Below the pieces are notes generated by a model. That model saw only the letters and a list, made by a program, of their open reading frames with translations. It searched no databases and had not been told where the DNA came from. The translations under genes and the position numbers were made by a program. Positions 7,436 to 14,410 of a stretch of DNA of 38,553 nucleotides are shown here, piece after piece (within the stretch, counting starts at the first letter, position 1; each line of letters begins with the position of its first letter). Source of the stretch: a virus; IMG/VR virus record IMGVR_UViG_3300036719_006244, positions 1-38,553 of that record, one strand, 5' to 3'.

Positions 7436-7983
7436 TGAACTGGATTCGCACCAGCCCAACCCGCTGGCCCTACGACCTCTCCAGGTTGCGGGCGGATGAA
7501 CCAGAGCGCAGTTTTTCCTATGCGCCTTCTGTGGCAGAGCTGGCTCATTTTGGTGTGTTTCTGGTGGTGCCGACAGAGCAGCCAGAGCATGATCCAAGCC
7601 TGCAAAGGGTGGTTGAGATTGCGCCAGAGAAAATCAATGGGCAATGGCGGCAGCAATGGCAGGTGATTGAGTTGAGCGCAGCAGAAATCGAGGCGATCTA
7701 TCAGGCCACGCATCCGCCGAGGTGGGTGGAGTTTGGGGAGGCAGTGCAGAGCAATCCGGCGATCAATGCACTGCTGGGAGCTGCACTGGAGAACGTACCA
7801 GCCCTGGCCATGGCACTGAGCGTGGGCCTGGGCAAGGCAGCGGATGGTGATCAGAGAGTATTTCTGTCCGCATGGTCTGCGGCTCAATCGCTGGGTCTGG
7901 TGAGCCAGGAACTGGTTGCAGGCGTGCAGACGCTGGCCGTTGCCCATGACCTGCCGGCTGAATTCGTGGAGGGGTTGGCATGA
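7435..7983 (+). CDS. Tail-fibre assembly-like protein
   Basis: A 182-residue protein. The N-terminal 80 residues follow the layout of phage tail-fibre/tip accessory proteins: RWPYDLSRLRADEP, a 'pAELAhFGVF' strand, then WRQQWQVIELSAAEIEA. The C-terminal half is helical (ALAMALSVGLGKAA, FLSAWSAAQSLGL). I associate this pattern with cyanobacterial prophages, from memory. It overlaps the collagen-like gene at TAATG and the next gene at its last four bases. Confidence 0.65.
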   Translation: MNWIRTSPTRWPYDLSRLRADEPERSFSYAPSVAELAHFGVFLVVPTEQPEHDPSLQRVVEIAPEKINGQWRQQWQVIELSAAEIEAIYQATHPPRWVEFGEAVQSNPAINALLGAALENVPALAMALSVGLGKAADGDQRVFLSAWSAAQSLGLVSQELVAGVQTLAVAHDLPAEFVEGLA

Positions 7984-8777
7984 GGAATCTGGGGCTGATG
8001 GATCCGGCGTTTTTGGGGGGATTGACCAGCTATGACCCCGACGCCGCTGCCTACATCGCCGCCGTAGAAGCCGCAGACGGGCAGGCACTAGAGACTGGGG
8101 TGAAGGACGCCATCAATGCGTTTGTGCTGGGTTGCAAGGCTGATGGCATCTGGAACGCCATCAAGGCCAGTTGCATCCTTGCTGGTGCCCGCACGCTGGC
8201 TGGTGCCCTGGTGCCGCTGGTAGGGGCGGCGCCAAGTCAAGTTGGCGCCGCTGGTGGGTGGAATTACACACGAAAAACTGGACTAGCGGGGAATGGCACT
8301 GATAACTATTTGGACAGCAACAGAAACAATAACGCAGACCCCGAAGACAATAAACATTTAAGTGTTTACGTTACAGCGACTGTATCGGGTGTAAGAAGGG
8401 ACCTAATCGGCAACAGAGTGATAACAGGTAGTCCGTCTTGGATAATTTGGAGAAATATTAATGATTTTAGGACTAGATTAAATCAAACACTCAATACGGA
8501 TTACACGGCGCCAGACTTAGGCGTGGGCTTCAAAGGAATATGCAGGCTTAACGCAAGCAATTTACAAGCCCGCTATGCTAGTGTCACATACAGCAGCTCT
8601 TTTGCGTCAGCGTCTCCATTGAATGAAAACATTGCTGTTTTTAGTGCCTCAGGACTCAACTTTCTGCCTTCAACAACCCGGCTAGCCTTCTACTCCATCG
8701 GCGAATCCCTGAATCTCGCCCTACTTGATGCCCGTGTGACGGCATTGGTGAATGCGCTGGCGGTGGCGATACCATAG
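7980..8777 (+). CDS. Tail tip / receptor-binding-type protein, mosaic
   Basis: A 265-residue protein. Residues 1-90 (MRNLGLMDPAFLGG, YIAAVEAADGQALETGVKDAINAFVLGCK) are alpha-helical and GC-rich like the neighbours. Residues about 95-225 are beta-rich with LDSNRNNNADPEDNKHLSVYV and IIWRNINDFRTRL, and the DNA there is much richer in A+T. The last 35 residues return to the usual composition. This arrangement suggests a conserved virion-anchoring end with an exchanged receptor-binding (concanavalin-like or similar) domain; the binding role is inference. It starts inside the previous gene's stop (ATGA). Confidence 0.65.
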   Translation: MRNLGLMDPAFLGGLTSYDPDAAAYIAAVEAADGQALETGVKDAINAFVLGCKADGIWNAIKASCILAGARTLAGALVPLVGAAPSQVGAAGGWNYTRKTGLAGNGTDNYLDSNRNNNADPEDNKHLSVYVTATVSGVRRDLIGNRVITGSPSWIIWRNINDFRTRLNQTLNTDYTAPDLGVGFKGICRLNASNLQARYASVTYSSSFASASPLNENIAVFSASGLNFLPSTTRLAFYSIGESLNLALLDARVTALVNALAVAIP

Positions 8778-8781
8778 AGCC

Positions 8782-8943
8782 ATGGAAAACTCGATCGCTC
8801 CTGTTAACGAATCACGGCAGCCGTTTCAGACTCTTGAGTTCAGCATCGGTCCCGCCGTCGATCTAGCAAAGCTAGACGCCGCATTCAAAGAATGGGCCAA
8901 AACGCCGTGGGACGACCCCACCGCCCCCTTCCCTGACGCATGA
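8782..8943 (+). CDS. Small tail-module protein
   Basis: A 53-residue protein, MENSIAPV..., with a DLAKLDAAFKEWAKTPW helix and an acidic/Pro end. It starts 5 bases after the tail-tip gene and ends in an ATGA overlap with the next reading frame. No function is recognised; position puts it in the tail module. Confidence 0.5.
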   Translation: MENSIAPVNESRQPFQTLEFSIGPAVDLAKLDAAFKEWAKTPWDDPTAPFPDA

Positions 8944-9014
8944 CCACCTCCCGCCGCGAGCAGATCATTGCAGCCCTGCTGACCAGCCTCAACGGGCTGG
9001 CGGGGGTGGGCTAG
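8940..9014 (+). pseudogene. Truncated start of a tail-terminator-like gene
   Basis: A 24-codon frame, MTTSRREQIIAALLTSLNGL then AGVG and TAG. It begins at an ATGA overlap, as the genes before it do. The sequence looks like the first helix of minor tail/tail-completion proteins (typically 130-170 residues, starting with an RREQIIAAL helix), but the frame stops after the helix and nothing related continues in any forward frame. It is best read as a remnant left by recombination at the end of the tail module. Confidence 0.45.
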
Positions 9015-9238
9015 ACCCAGCCACGGGCATTCATCAGGCGCACCACGGCTGGAAGATTGATTTCGATGGTTGCCCTCTGCCTGGCAGTGACCCAGCGCCA
9101 GTGGACCCCCTCTATCCAGTGCTCCTGCTCCAACCGTCTGCGCAGAGTGCGTTCACTGCAGCCCAGGACAGCAGCGGCGGCCCGGGTCTTGAACCAGTCC
9201 CGCCTGGCGATAGGGACGGAAATCTTTACGGAGGACAT
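9011..9238 (-). CDS. Small HTH DNA-binding protein, possible excisionase
   Basis: A 75-residue protein, start ATG at 9238. Residues about 15-40 form a helix-turn-helix (WFKTRAAAAVLGCSERTLRRRL), followed by a wing-like WIEGVHWRWV and a basic stretch. Small winged-HTH proteins of this kind include phage excisionases and MerR-like regulators. It is convergent with the tail genes and divergent from the lysis region. Excisionase function is a guess supported by the presence of an integrase 2.6 kb away. Confidence 0.6.
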   Translation of the reverse strand: MSSVKISVPIARRDWFKTRAAAAVLGCSERTLRRRLEQEHWIEGVHWRWVTARQRATIEINLPAVVRLMNARGWV

Positions 9239-9316
9239 GGAGCCAGCACCCGCGCTCCTGCGATGGGTTGTTGGCATGGAGGTCTGGAAGAGGCTGGCGG
9301 AGCGTAAGACACATCA

Positions 9317-9347
9317 TGCGCAAAAGCAAGATGAGTGAAGTTGCGCA
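9317..9347. promoter_or_regulatory. TGCGCAA / TTGCGCA inverted repeat
   Basis: Perfect 7-bp arms (9317-9323 and 9341-9347) separated by 17 bases lie in the short divergent region between the HTH gene (9238, minus) and the gene at 9381 (plus). This is where an operator for the HTH protein or a promoter region for the lysis genes would be expected. Confidence 0.35.
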
Positions 9348-9380
9348 GGCTTTAGATTGGGTCTAGGGCGGGAGCACTGA

Positions 9381-9752
9381 ATGACTGGTGAGCTGACGAT
9401 GGAGGAGGAGTTCATCCTGCGTCGCATGAGGGACAGCCTGCATCAAGCATCCCAAGCTGAGCTGCTGGATCTGGTGATCACGGCTCAGGCCAAGATCTTC
9501 TCCCTAGCCCACCACTTCCGAGAGGTCGCTGCAGAGGCGGGGATTGCCACGCAAATCGAGATTGTCGACGACTTCGATTGCGGTCTTCCTGATTCAGGGG
9601 AGGAGCTAGTTCAGGTCTTCGGGGGGAGGCCCAGCACAGAAGACGTGGAGCGCTACGCAGAAGAGCGCATTCAAGCTTTCCAGGCTTTCCACGGCATGGA
9701 CATTGACTTCAGCGATATCGCCATGGAAGAAGACGGAGATTGGGATCTATGA
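9381..9752 (+). CDS. NblA-like small protein
   Basis: A 123-residue acidic protein. Residues 5-50 (LTMEEEFILRRMRDSL, then ASQAELLDLVITAQAKIF) match the layout of NblA, the cyanobacterial adaptor for phycobilisome breakdown: an L-x-x-E-x-x-F start, then a helix around (S/A)-x-x-E-L-x-D-L-x-(I/V). Some freshwater cyanophages carry nblA. The remaining 70 residues are acidic and not part of NblA, which is usually about 60 residues. The stop overlaps the endolysin start (ATGA). The likeness is by eye and could be shared helical pattern only. Confidence 0.45.
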   Translation: MTGELTMEEEFILRRMRDSLHQASQAELLDLVITAQAKIFSLAHHFREVAAEAGIATQIEIVDDFDCGLPDSGEELVQVFGGRPSTEDVERYAEERIQAFQAFHGMDIDFSDIAMEEDGDWDL

Positions 9753-11038
9753 CAACAATTCAAGAGCGCGCCCTTCTCAATACCATCAGGCACGCAGAAG
9801 GCACCTGGCTAGGCGGGGACCCCAGCGGGTACCGGGTAATGTTCGGGGGAGGCAAGACACCGTCACTGGAGCGGCATCCTGACCGGGTTATCAGAACTAG
9901 CGGCTACAGCAGTGCCGCTGCGGGTGCCTACCAGTTCATGCCGGGTACCTGGGGCCCACTGCAACAGCGCCTAGGGCTCAAGGATTTTGGGCCTCAGTCT
10001 CAAGACTTCGCAGCACTTGAGCTGGTCGGGCAGCGTGGCGCTCGGGACCTGATCAACAAGGAAGGCTTCACTCCGGATGTGGCCGCCAAGCTGGCTCCAG
10101 AGTGGGCATCGTTCCCGACGATGAAAGGCACGAGCTACTACGGGCAGCCCGTCAAGAAGTTTTCAGAGCTCAAGAACTTCTACGACTCACAGATTGCAGC
10201 TCTCTCTAAAGGCGGGGGCGCCCCGGCCCCGGCCCCAGTGACGCCATCCCCTAGTCCCCCAGAGAACGACAGCTTTACGCGCACCCTGCTGAAATCCATG
10301 CTGGGCGGCGGCGATGACGACACGGCCTCATCTAGGCCGATCACATCATTGAGTGCTCCCCGGAATCGACAGGTCTCACCGTTCACGAGTGCCCTGCTGG
10401 GCGGCGGTGTTGCTGGAGCCTTTGCTCCACTTGTTGGCGCCATTGCTGGGCTGAACGGGAGAGGCGGAGCAGAGCGCTCCCAGGGCGCCGGGCAAGAAGC
10501 CCCCAGGATGGCCGCAGGAGTATTCTTTCCGTCATTGGTGCAGGCCATCCTGTCGGATTCACCAGAGGCCTCGCCAGCCCCTGCCGCCCCCGCCGCTGCC
10601 GCTGCTACGGGAGCACCTCCAGCAGTTGCACGCGCCAGTGGAGGGGGCGGGGCGATGGTGAAAATCACAGACCTCGGGAAGATGCTTCAGGGCGCAGGAC
10701 TCAGGGTGAGAGAGCATCCAGACTTTGGCGGAGTAGGCGGACACTCAAAGGGTTCCCTGCACTACGACGGCAAAGCCCTCGACATCACAGACTGGCAGCG
10801 TCCAGACGAATCCCAAAACTCCTGGCTTCCAAGAAAGGAGTGGTACGCGCAACAGGTCCAAAACGCCCTGGCTGGTACCGGAGCTGAAATCTTTGGCCCC
10901 CACAATGATCCCAGAGGACACGGAACACATATCCACATAGGCCTCCCAAGCGGGGGCCTTTCATCGGAAGCCGCTGCACGATTGGTGGAATTACGACAAG
11001 AGTCGATCAAGCGATTCCCCTTCCGCTGGAAGGGGTAG
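9749..11038 (+). CDS. Two-domain endolysin (lambda-R-like plus M15-like)
   Basis: A 429-residue protein. Residues 1-150 match the lambda R-type lytic transglycosylase: LNTIRHAEGTW with catalytic Glu near E17, a GAYQFMPGTWGPLQQRLGLKDFGPQSQD core and a C-terminal WASFP. A Pro/Ala/Gly-rich linker follows (about 155-300). The last 120 residues contain HSKGSLHYDGKALDI (about 332-346) and HGTHIHIG (about 389-396), the H...D...HxH layout of zinc D,D-peptidases such as M15/VanY. Together it would cut both glycan and peptide bonds of murein. ATG at 9749 overlaps the previous stop. No signal peptide is seen, so a holin would be needed. A virion-associated lysin is an alternative. Confidence 0.75.
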   Translation: MTTIQERALLNTIRHAEGTWLGGDPSGYRVMFGGGKTPSLERHPDRVIRTSGYSSAAAGAYQFMPGTWGPLQQRLGLKDFGPQSQDFAALELVGQRGARDLINKEGFTPDVAAKLAPEWASFPTMKGTSYYGQPVKKFSELKNFYDSQIAALSKGGGAPAPAPVTPSPSPPENDSFTRTLLKSMLGGGDDDTASSRPITSLSAPRNRQVSPFTSALLGGGVAGAFAPLVGAIAGLNGRGGAERSQGAGQEAPRMAAGVFFPSLVQAILSDSPEASPAPAAPAAAAATGAPPAVARASGGGGAMVKITDLGKMLQGAGLRVREHPDFGGVGGHSKGSLHYDGKALDITDWQRPDESQNSWLPRKEWYAQQVQNALAGTGAEIFGPHNDPRGHGTHIHIGLPSGGLSSEAAARLVELRQESIKRFPFRWKG

Positions 11039-11368
11039 TTACCGATCGTCCCCGCTGCCGCTGAGCACGCCCCTGTGTTGCCGGTTGGCCAGTTTGTCTA
11101 GGTTGTTGGCGGCGACATCCCCGAGGTCGATGTCCAGTTCATTGGCCAACTGCGCCACGTACCAAAGAACATCACCCAATTCAAGAGTGATGGCCGTGAT
11201 GGCGGCGCTATCAAAGCGGCCCTCCTTGTCACGAATCACCTTTTTGACTTTCTCTGCCACCTCCCCTGATTCACCGCAGAGGCCCAGGGTGGGGTAGATG
11301 GGGTTGCTGCCGCAGTCGGGATAGATCGCGAACTGGGAGGAGCGAATCTGATACTCGCGGAGATCCAT
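11039..11368 (-). CDS. mazG: MazG-like nucleotide pyrophosphohydrolase
   Basis: A 109-residue MazG-type enzyme, expected to cleave (d)NTPs to monophosphate and pyrophosphate with Mg. The metal-binding layout is present: E33-x-x-E36 in GESGEVAEKV, then E63-x-x-D66 in ELGDVLWYVAQLANEL. Length fits single-domain MazG. Cyanophage MazG is common and has been linked to dNTP or alarmone hydrolysis. In this genome it could make dUMP from dUTP for ThyX, closing the pathway with dCTP deaminase (inference). Its stop abuts the endolysin stop; the start ATG at 11368 is set by the domain start although the frame is open further upstream. Confidence 0.85.
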   Translation of the reverse strand: MDLREYQIRSSQFAIYPDCGSNPIYPTLGLCGESGEVAEKVKKVIRDKEGRFDSAAITAITLELGDVLWYVAQLANELDIDLGDVAANNLDKLANRQHRGVLSGSGDDR

Positions 11369-11429
11369 GGTGAAAGAGAGGTCATGCGTTTCTGCCAGAA
11401 TAGGTTCGCATTGATTTGGTCCCGGCGCT

Positions 11430-11723
11430 ATGGCATCTACTCCTATCCCTGGTGTCGGAGCACGCCCAGCTGTTGCTGCTGGCTCTGTTGCTGTCCTTGC
11501 TATGGCAGCTAGCTTGGCCTTTGGTGCCGTGTATATCTGGGACTGCCGGCGCTCTGGCGGAGAGGTCAAGGCCTGTTGGCAGGATGGTCGCCAAGCTGCG
11601 GGGCTGAATTCAGAAGGCGGCCTCATCGCAGGAGCCATCGGCATGGCCAGCTGGGCTCTGGGCTTCAACACATACAACCCCCGTCTTCGGAGGGAAGAGG
11701 GCGAAAAAGAAAAGCAATTCTGA
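11430..11723 (+). CDS. Small membrane protein, holin candidate
   Basis: A 97-residue protein with two hydrophobic stretches: about 14-36 (AVAAGSVAVLAMAASLAFGAVY) and about 64-80 (GLIAGAIGMASWALGF), a polar loop between them and a highly charged C-terminus (RLRREEGEKEKQF). Size, two membrane segments and charged tail fit a class II holin, and an endolysin gene lies upstream on the same strand. MazG lies between them on the other strand, so the link is positional only. Confidence 0.5.
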   Translation: MASTPIPGVGARPAVAAGSVAVLAMAASLAFGAVYIWDCRRSGGEVKACWQDGRQAAGLNSEGGLIAGAIGMASWALGFNTYNPRLRREEGEKEKQF

Positions 11724-11801
11724 AATTCGCCTTGATGGGGTGAAACTGGTACATTTACCGCAGGGCGACAGCCCAGGCATGCACTACGTTCGCCAAGCCC
11801 C

Positions 11802-12284
11802 ATGATCTCTACCGGATTGATGTCCATCCTGTTGCTCCTCGGAATCGCAAGCGGGGCCAGCAGTGGCTGGTACTTCTCTCGCCGGAACGGGAGGAGGGTG
11901 GAGAGAACCCTCAGGGAATTTGGCCCGGCCTACGCCAAGCTGGTAGAGGAAACAGAAGGCATTATCGAGAACGAGCTCGATGGGATGGATTTGCGTATCC
12001 AAGAAATCGTGCAGCAACAAGTATCTCTTGCCATGAGCGAGGTGCTGGCGGCCATGGCGCAAGCAGAGCAACAGAAAATCGCTTACGCCCAGGCCCAGGC
12101 CCAGGCAGAGGAATTGGCTCGATTGAGAGCAGCCGCGGCATCAAGGCCCCAGCCAGGATTTGGTTCACCCGCTGCTGATATGGGACAGTCCACCGCCCAG
12201 GCCATTGCTGAGATGAATGAGCGCATGGCAGGAATACAAGAGAAAATGCGCCGAGCAGGAATGCCGGCCCCAGGGGATCGATGA
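11802..12284 (+). CDS. Membrane-anchored coiled-coil protein
   Basis: A 160-residue protein. A hydrophobic segment at residues 4-22 (TGLMSILLLLGIASGASSGWYF) is followed by a basic anchor (RRNGRR) and a long helical/coiled-coil region (about 40-105, rich in Glu, Gln and Ala, with AQAQAQAEEL). This is the layout of phage spanin-like or i-spanin proteins, but also of other single-pass proteins, and no lipoprotein partner is recognised. Near the endolysin and holin candidate, a lysis role is possible. It overlaps the next start (ATGATG at 12281-12286). Confidence 0.5.
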   Translation: MISTGLMSILLLLGIASGASSGWYFSRRNGRRVERTLREFGPAYAKLVEETEGIIENELDGMDLRIQEIVQQQVSLAMSEVLAAMAQAEQQKIAYAQAQAQAEELARLRAAAASRPQPGFGSPAADMGQSTAQAIAEMNERMAGIQEKMRRAGMPAPGDR

Positions 12285-12397
12285 TGAGTGGAACCACCCC
12301 TAGACTGGGTTGGTCTCGGGGCCGGTTCACTTGGACAGGAGATATAAGCAGGCCCAGGGGGCGTCAAAGAATGGAGAAGCGCGCAGAGAAGCCTTGA
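12281..12397 (+). CDS. Small basic protein
   Basis: A 38-residue frame starting at ATGATG overlapping the previous TGA, ending at TGA 12395-12397. It is basic (SRGRFTWTGD, SRPRGRQRMEKR). The overlap with the neighbours on both sides (ATGA, then TTGA) favours real translation, but no family is recognised and the frame is short. Confidence 0.4.
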   Translation: MMSGTTPRLGWSRGRFTWTGDISRPRGRQRMEKRAEKP

Positions 12398-12657
12398 CCA
12401 GATCCATGCTGGCCTCCGCAAGAAGCCAGACCCGCTCCATCAATAGCGAAAGAGCTGGCTACGAAAGCGGTCCCAAGGGAACCGAGTTTGGCACTGGCGG
12501 CAGAGTCAGTGCTGCTCGAGCTGCTGAGCGTCGTTCAGCTGATCGAGTCTTCCAGGAGGAAGGGTCCGGGACTTACGGCGACTCGAAGAGCTTTGGCGGT
12601 TCGCCGGAGTCGGAGATCCGGTCCCGATCCAGGGGTTCAGCACTAACGGTGTCCTGA
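12394..12657 (+). CDS. Small Ser/Arg-rich hypothetical protein
   Basis: An 87-residue protein with proposed TTG start overlapping the previous TGA (TTGA), or ATG at 12406. It is polar, rich in Ser, Arg, Glu and Gly, without hydrophobic core, and likely disordered. Its last 150 bases overlap the C-terminal end of the convergent minus-strand gene ending at 12506, so one of the two ends may not be real. Confidence 0.4.
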   Translation: MTRSMLASARSQTRSINSERAGYESGPKGTEFGTGGRVSAARAAERRSADRVFQEEGSGTYGDSKSFGGSPESEIRSRSRGSALTVS

Positions 12658-13153
12658 CGAGTGTTGCCTCCAGGTGCCTGTTGCTTACAGCAATCAGCCT
12701 GGCCGGTGGGTCTTGCTTGTACTTGGATTCCCAGCTGTACTTGGCCTCCCAGCTGTACTTGGCCTCCCAGGCTGATTGAAAGACTGCTGCTGGCCTGTCT
12801 TCCAGTAGTGGACATGGCGGGTTGTAACGAAACAGGATGCAGCATCCCGTCTGCCATTCGTCATCAGCTTCTGGATCCCACCAACGGAAAACCCGAAACG
12901 GGGTGTCATCCAGATCTCCGTACCCGGGAATCGTCATGTGGACGTCATGCAGGGCCTGGGCCAGGAAAGCAATGGATGCGCTGACATCGAGCGGCATCTC
13001 TTGCCGAGCTTGCACGCAATCTGGAATGGCATGACGCCAAGAAAGCCATCCATCATGGATGATCGAGCGACTCAAGAGGTACCACCCGTGAGATGGATGG
13101 TAGAACTCGTCATCGTCGCTTTCTGCCCAGGGTAGGTGTGGCACTGAGATCAC
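12506..13153 (-). CDS. Hypothetical protein with SWEAKY repeats
   Basis: A 215-residue frame. The first 125 residues are Trp/Asp/His-rich and well behaved (FYHPSHGWYLLSRS, PFRVFRWWDPEADDEW). Then a 6-residue unit SWEAKY is repeated three times (about 128-145), encoded by an 18-bp tandem repeat. The last 50 residues are Ser/Arg/Pro-rich and antisense to the plus-strand gene above. The start ATG overlaps the TGA of the Dam-like gene (ATGA), which supports the N-terminal end. Function unknown. Confidence 0.5.
   Translation of the reverse strand: MISVPHLPWAESDDDEFYHPSHGWYLLSRSIIHDGWLSWRHAIPDCVQARQEMPLDVSASIAFLAQALHDVHMTIPGYGDLDDTPFRVFRWWDPEADDEWQTGCCILFRYNPPCPLLEDRPAAVFQSAWEAKYSWEAKYSWESKYKQDPPARLIAVSNRHLEATLVRTPLVLNPWIGTGSPTPANRQSSSSRRKSRTLPPGRLDQLNDAQQLEQH
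12717..12770. repeat. 18-bp tandem repeat, three units
   Basis: Units at 12717-12734, 12735-12752 and 12753-12770. The second and third are identical, the first differs at a few bases. The unit length is a multiple of three, so copy-number change would keep the minus-strand reading frame and add or remove SWEAKY units. Confidence 0.85.
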
Positions 13154-13779
13154 TCCGCTTCAGGCAATGCGTCGTCGTAATCACGCCTTAAAGAAGCGCG
13201 ATAGGAATCCTTCCAGCGGCTTTCTCCGCTCCATTGATCGAGAACAACTCGCCCATGGTGTGACGCTGCTGCATGGAACCTGGCCAGGGACGAATTGAAT
13301 GCAGTGGAAGGGAACGCACTAGGGAGGTAGACGATCGGGGACCAGTCCGCTGGCGGTACACGAACGGCCTCCTCTAGCTCGTCATCCCAGAACTGGGGAG
13401 CGAGCCTGCTGAACGGGAAGCAAACTGGAAAGTCCCAGATCCAGGGACATCGTGTGATCACTTCGTTGGAGCCGGGCCAGAGGATGGCTTCCCAGATGTG
13501 GCCGGCTCGGTATTCCTCCAGGAGCTTGTTGGCCATGGCCTTACCAAGGGGCACCCCACTGGGAACTCCCAGGAAAACACGCTTGCTTCCCGATGGACTC
13601 CAGTGGCGCCCTGCTGCAATATCAATGTGGGGCGATCGATCCAGATAGCGAGCGGCCTGGACGACATGGTTCACCTCCGCGGTGCTGTAGGGATCAAGAT
13701 CGATCCCACCCATGGTGCTTCTAGCAATCTCAATAACAGCCCTTGGTGGTATCAACTCACGCCGGGGCTGTTGACTCAT
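13150..13779 (-). CDS. Dam-like methyltransferase fold, NPPY lost
   Basis: A 209-residue protein related to phage Dam-type N6-adenine methyltransferases. Seen: LIPPRAVIEIAR then GGIDLDPYSTAEVNHVVQAARYL (DLDP at 27-30), RHW at about 58, VFLGVPSG where the catalytic NPPY normally sits (VPSG at 72-75), and a later FPFSRL. In active relatives the strand reads V(F/W)(L/V)NPPY; here Asn-Pro-Pro-Tyr is absent. It may be inactive on adenine, use another residue, or only bind DNA or SAM. ATGA overlaps at both ends place it in the metabolic operon. The start at 13779 is chosen by that overlap and the domain start. Confidence 0.6.
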   Translation of the reverse strand: MSQQPRRELIPPRAVIEIARSTMGGIDLDPYSTAEVNHVVQAARYLDRSPHIDIAAGRHWSPSGSKRVFLGVPSGVPLGKAMANKLLEEYRAGHIWEAILWPGSNEVITRCPWIWDFPVCFPFSRLAPQFWDDELEEAVRVPPADWSPIVYLPSAFPSTAFNSSLARFHAAASHHGRVVLDQWSGESRWKDSYRASLRRDYDDALPEAE

Positions 13780-13970
13780 GGCTGGGGATCCATCACTGGA
13801 AGAGTTCCATCCAGTTCGCCCATGATGCGCCGAATCGTCGGACGATGAATTCGGGCATGCGTGCCATGGTTCCAATCGCTTCCATGGCAAAGGCCGTGGA
13901 TCGCTTCGTAGAGCTCTTTGGGAATAAGGATGTAGCCCTGAAACTCCGTTGTAAACATCTTGGAGCTCAT
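13776..13970 (-). CDS. Small hypothetical protein
   Basis: A 64-residue protein, MSSKMFTTEFQGYILIPKEL..., beta then helix, His-rich middle. It overlaps its upstream and downstream neighbours by ATGA at both ends, so translation is probably coupled. It does not match a family I recognise; a small regulatory or accessory role to the Dam-like protein is possible but unsupported. Confidence 0.55.
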   Translation of the reverse strand: MSSKMFTTEFQGYILIPKELYEAIHGLCHGSDWNHGTHARIHRPTIRRIMGELDGTLPVMDPQP

Positions 13971-14410
13971 ACCGTGAGCTTCTCCTGCAGCTCCTGGATT
14001 CCCTTGGCTGGGTGATCCCGGGGGATAGGAAGCAAGCTGCTTTGGCTGTTGTCAATCAACATGAGCAGGACCTTCTCCTTGAAGTTGGCAGCTTCGATCT
14101 CCTTGATCAGGGATTCGAGCATCTGATGAATGTCGATCTGGTCGAGGCTTTTGGCAACTTTGAGGTCAGCTTGAAAATCATCAATCGTGAGGTAGTAGGC
14201 CGCTGAGCCCTTGTTGGCCAAATTGATGCACATGATGCCAGGTCCTTGCTTTTCGTAGAACCGATCAAAGTGCTTGATGTGGTCCGCGAGGATCACTTCA
14301 CAGGCCCTGGTATTGAGGGCGATTTGCTCCTCTGTATCGGCCTTCGTGAGCGTGTCGCCAAGTTCCTGGAAGAAGCTTTTGAGCAGGGTGGCGCGATCGG
14401 GTCTCTTCAT
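13967..14410 (-). CDS. Helical hypothetical protein downstream of ThyX
   Basis: A 147-residue, mostly helical and charged protein (LKSFFQELGDTLTKADTEEQIALNTRACEVIL; DQIDIHQMLESLIKEIEAANFKEK). ATG at 14410 overlaps the ThyX stop, and its own stop overlaps the next start. No signature is recognised. Confidence 0.6.
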   Translation of the reverse strand: MKRPDRATLLKSFFQELGDTLTKADTEEQIALNTRACEVILADHIKHFDRFYEKQGPGIMCINLANKGSAAYYLTIDDFQADLKVAKSLDQIDIHQMLESLIKEIEAANFKEKVLLMLIDNSQSSLLPIPRDHPAKGIQELQEKLTV

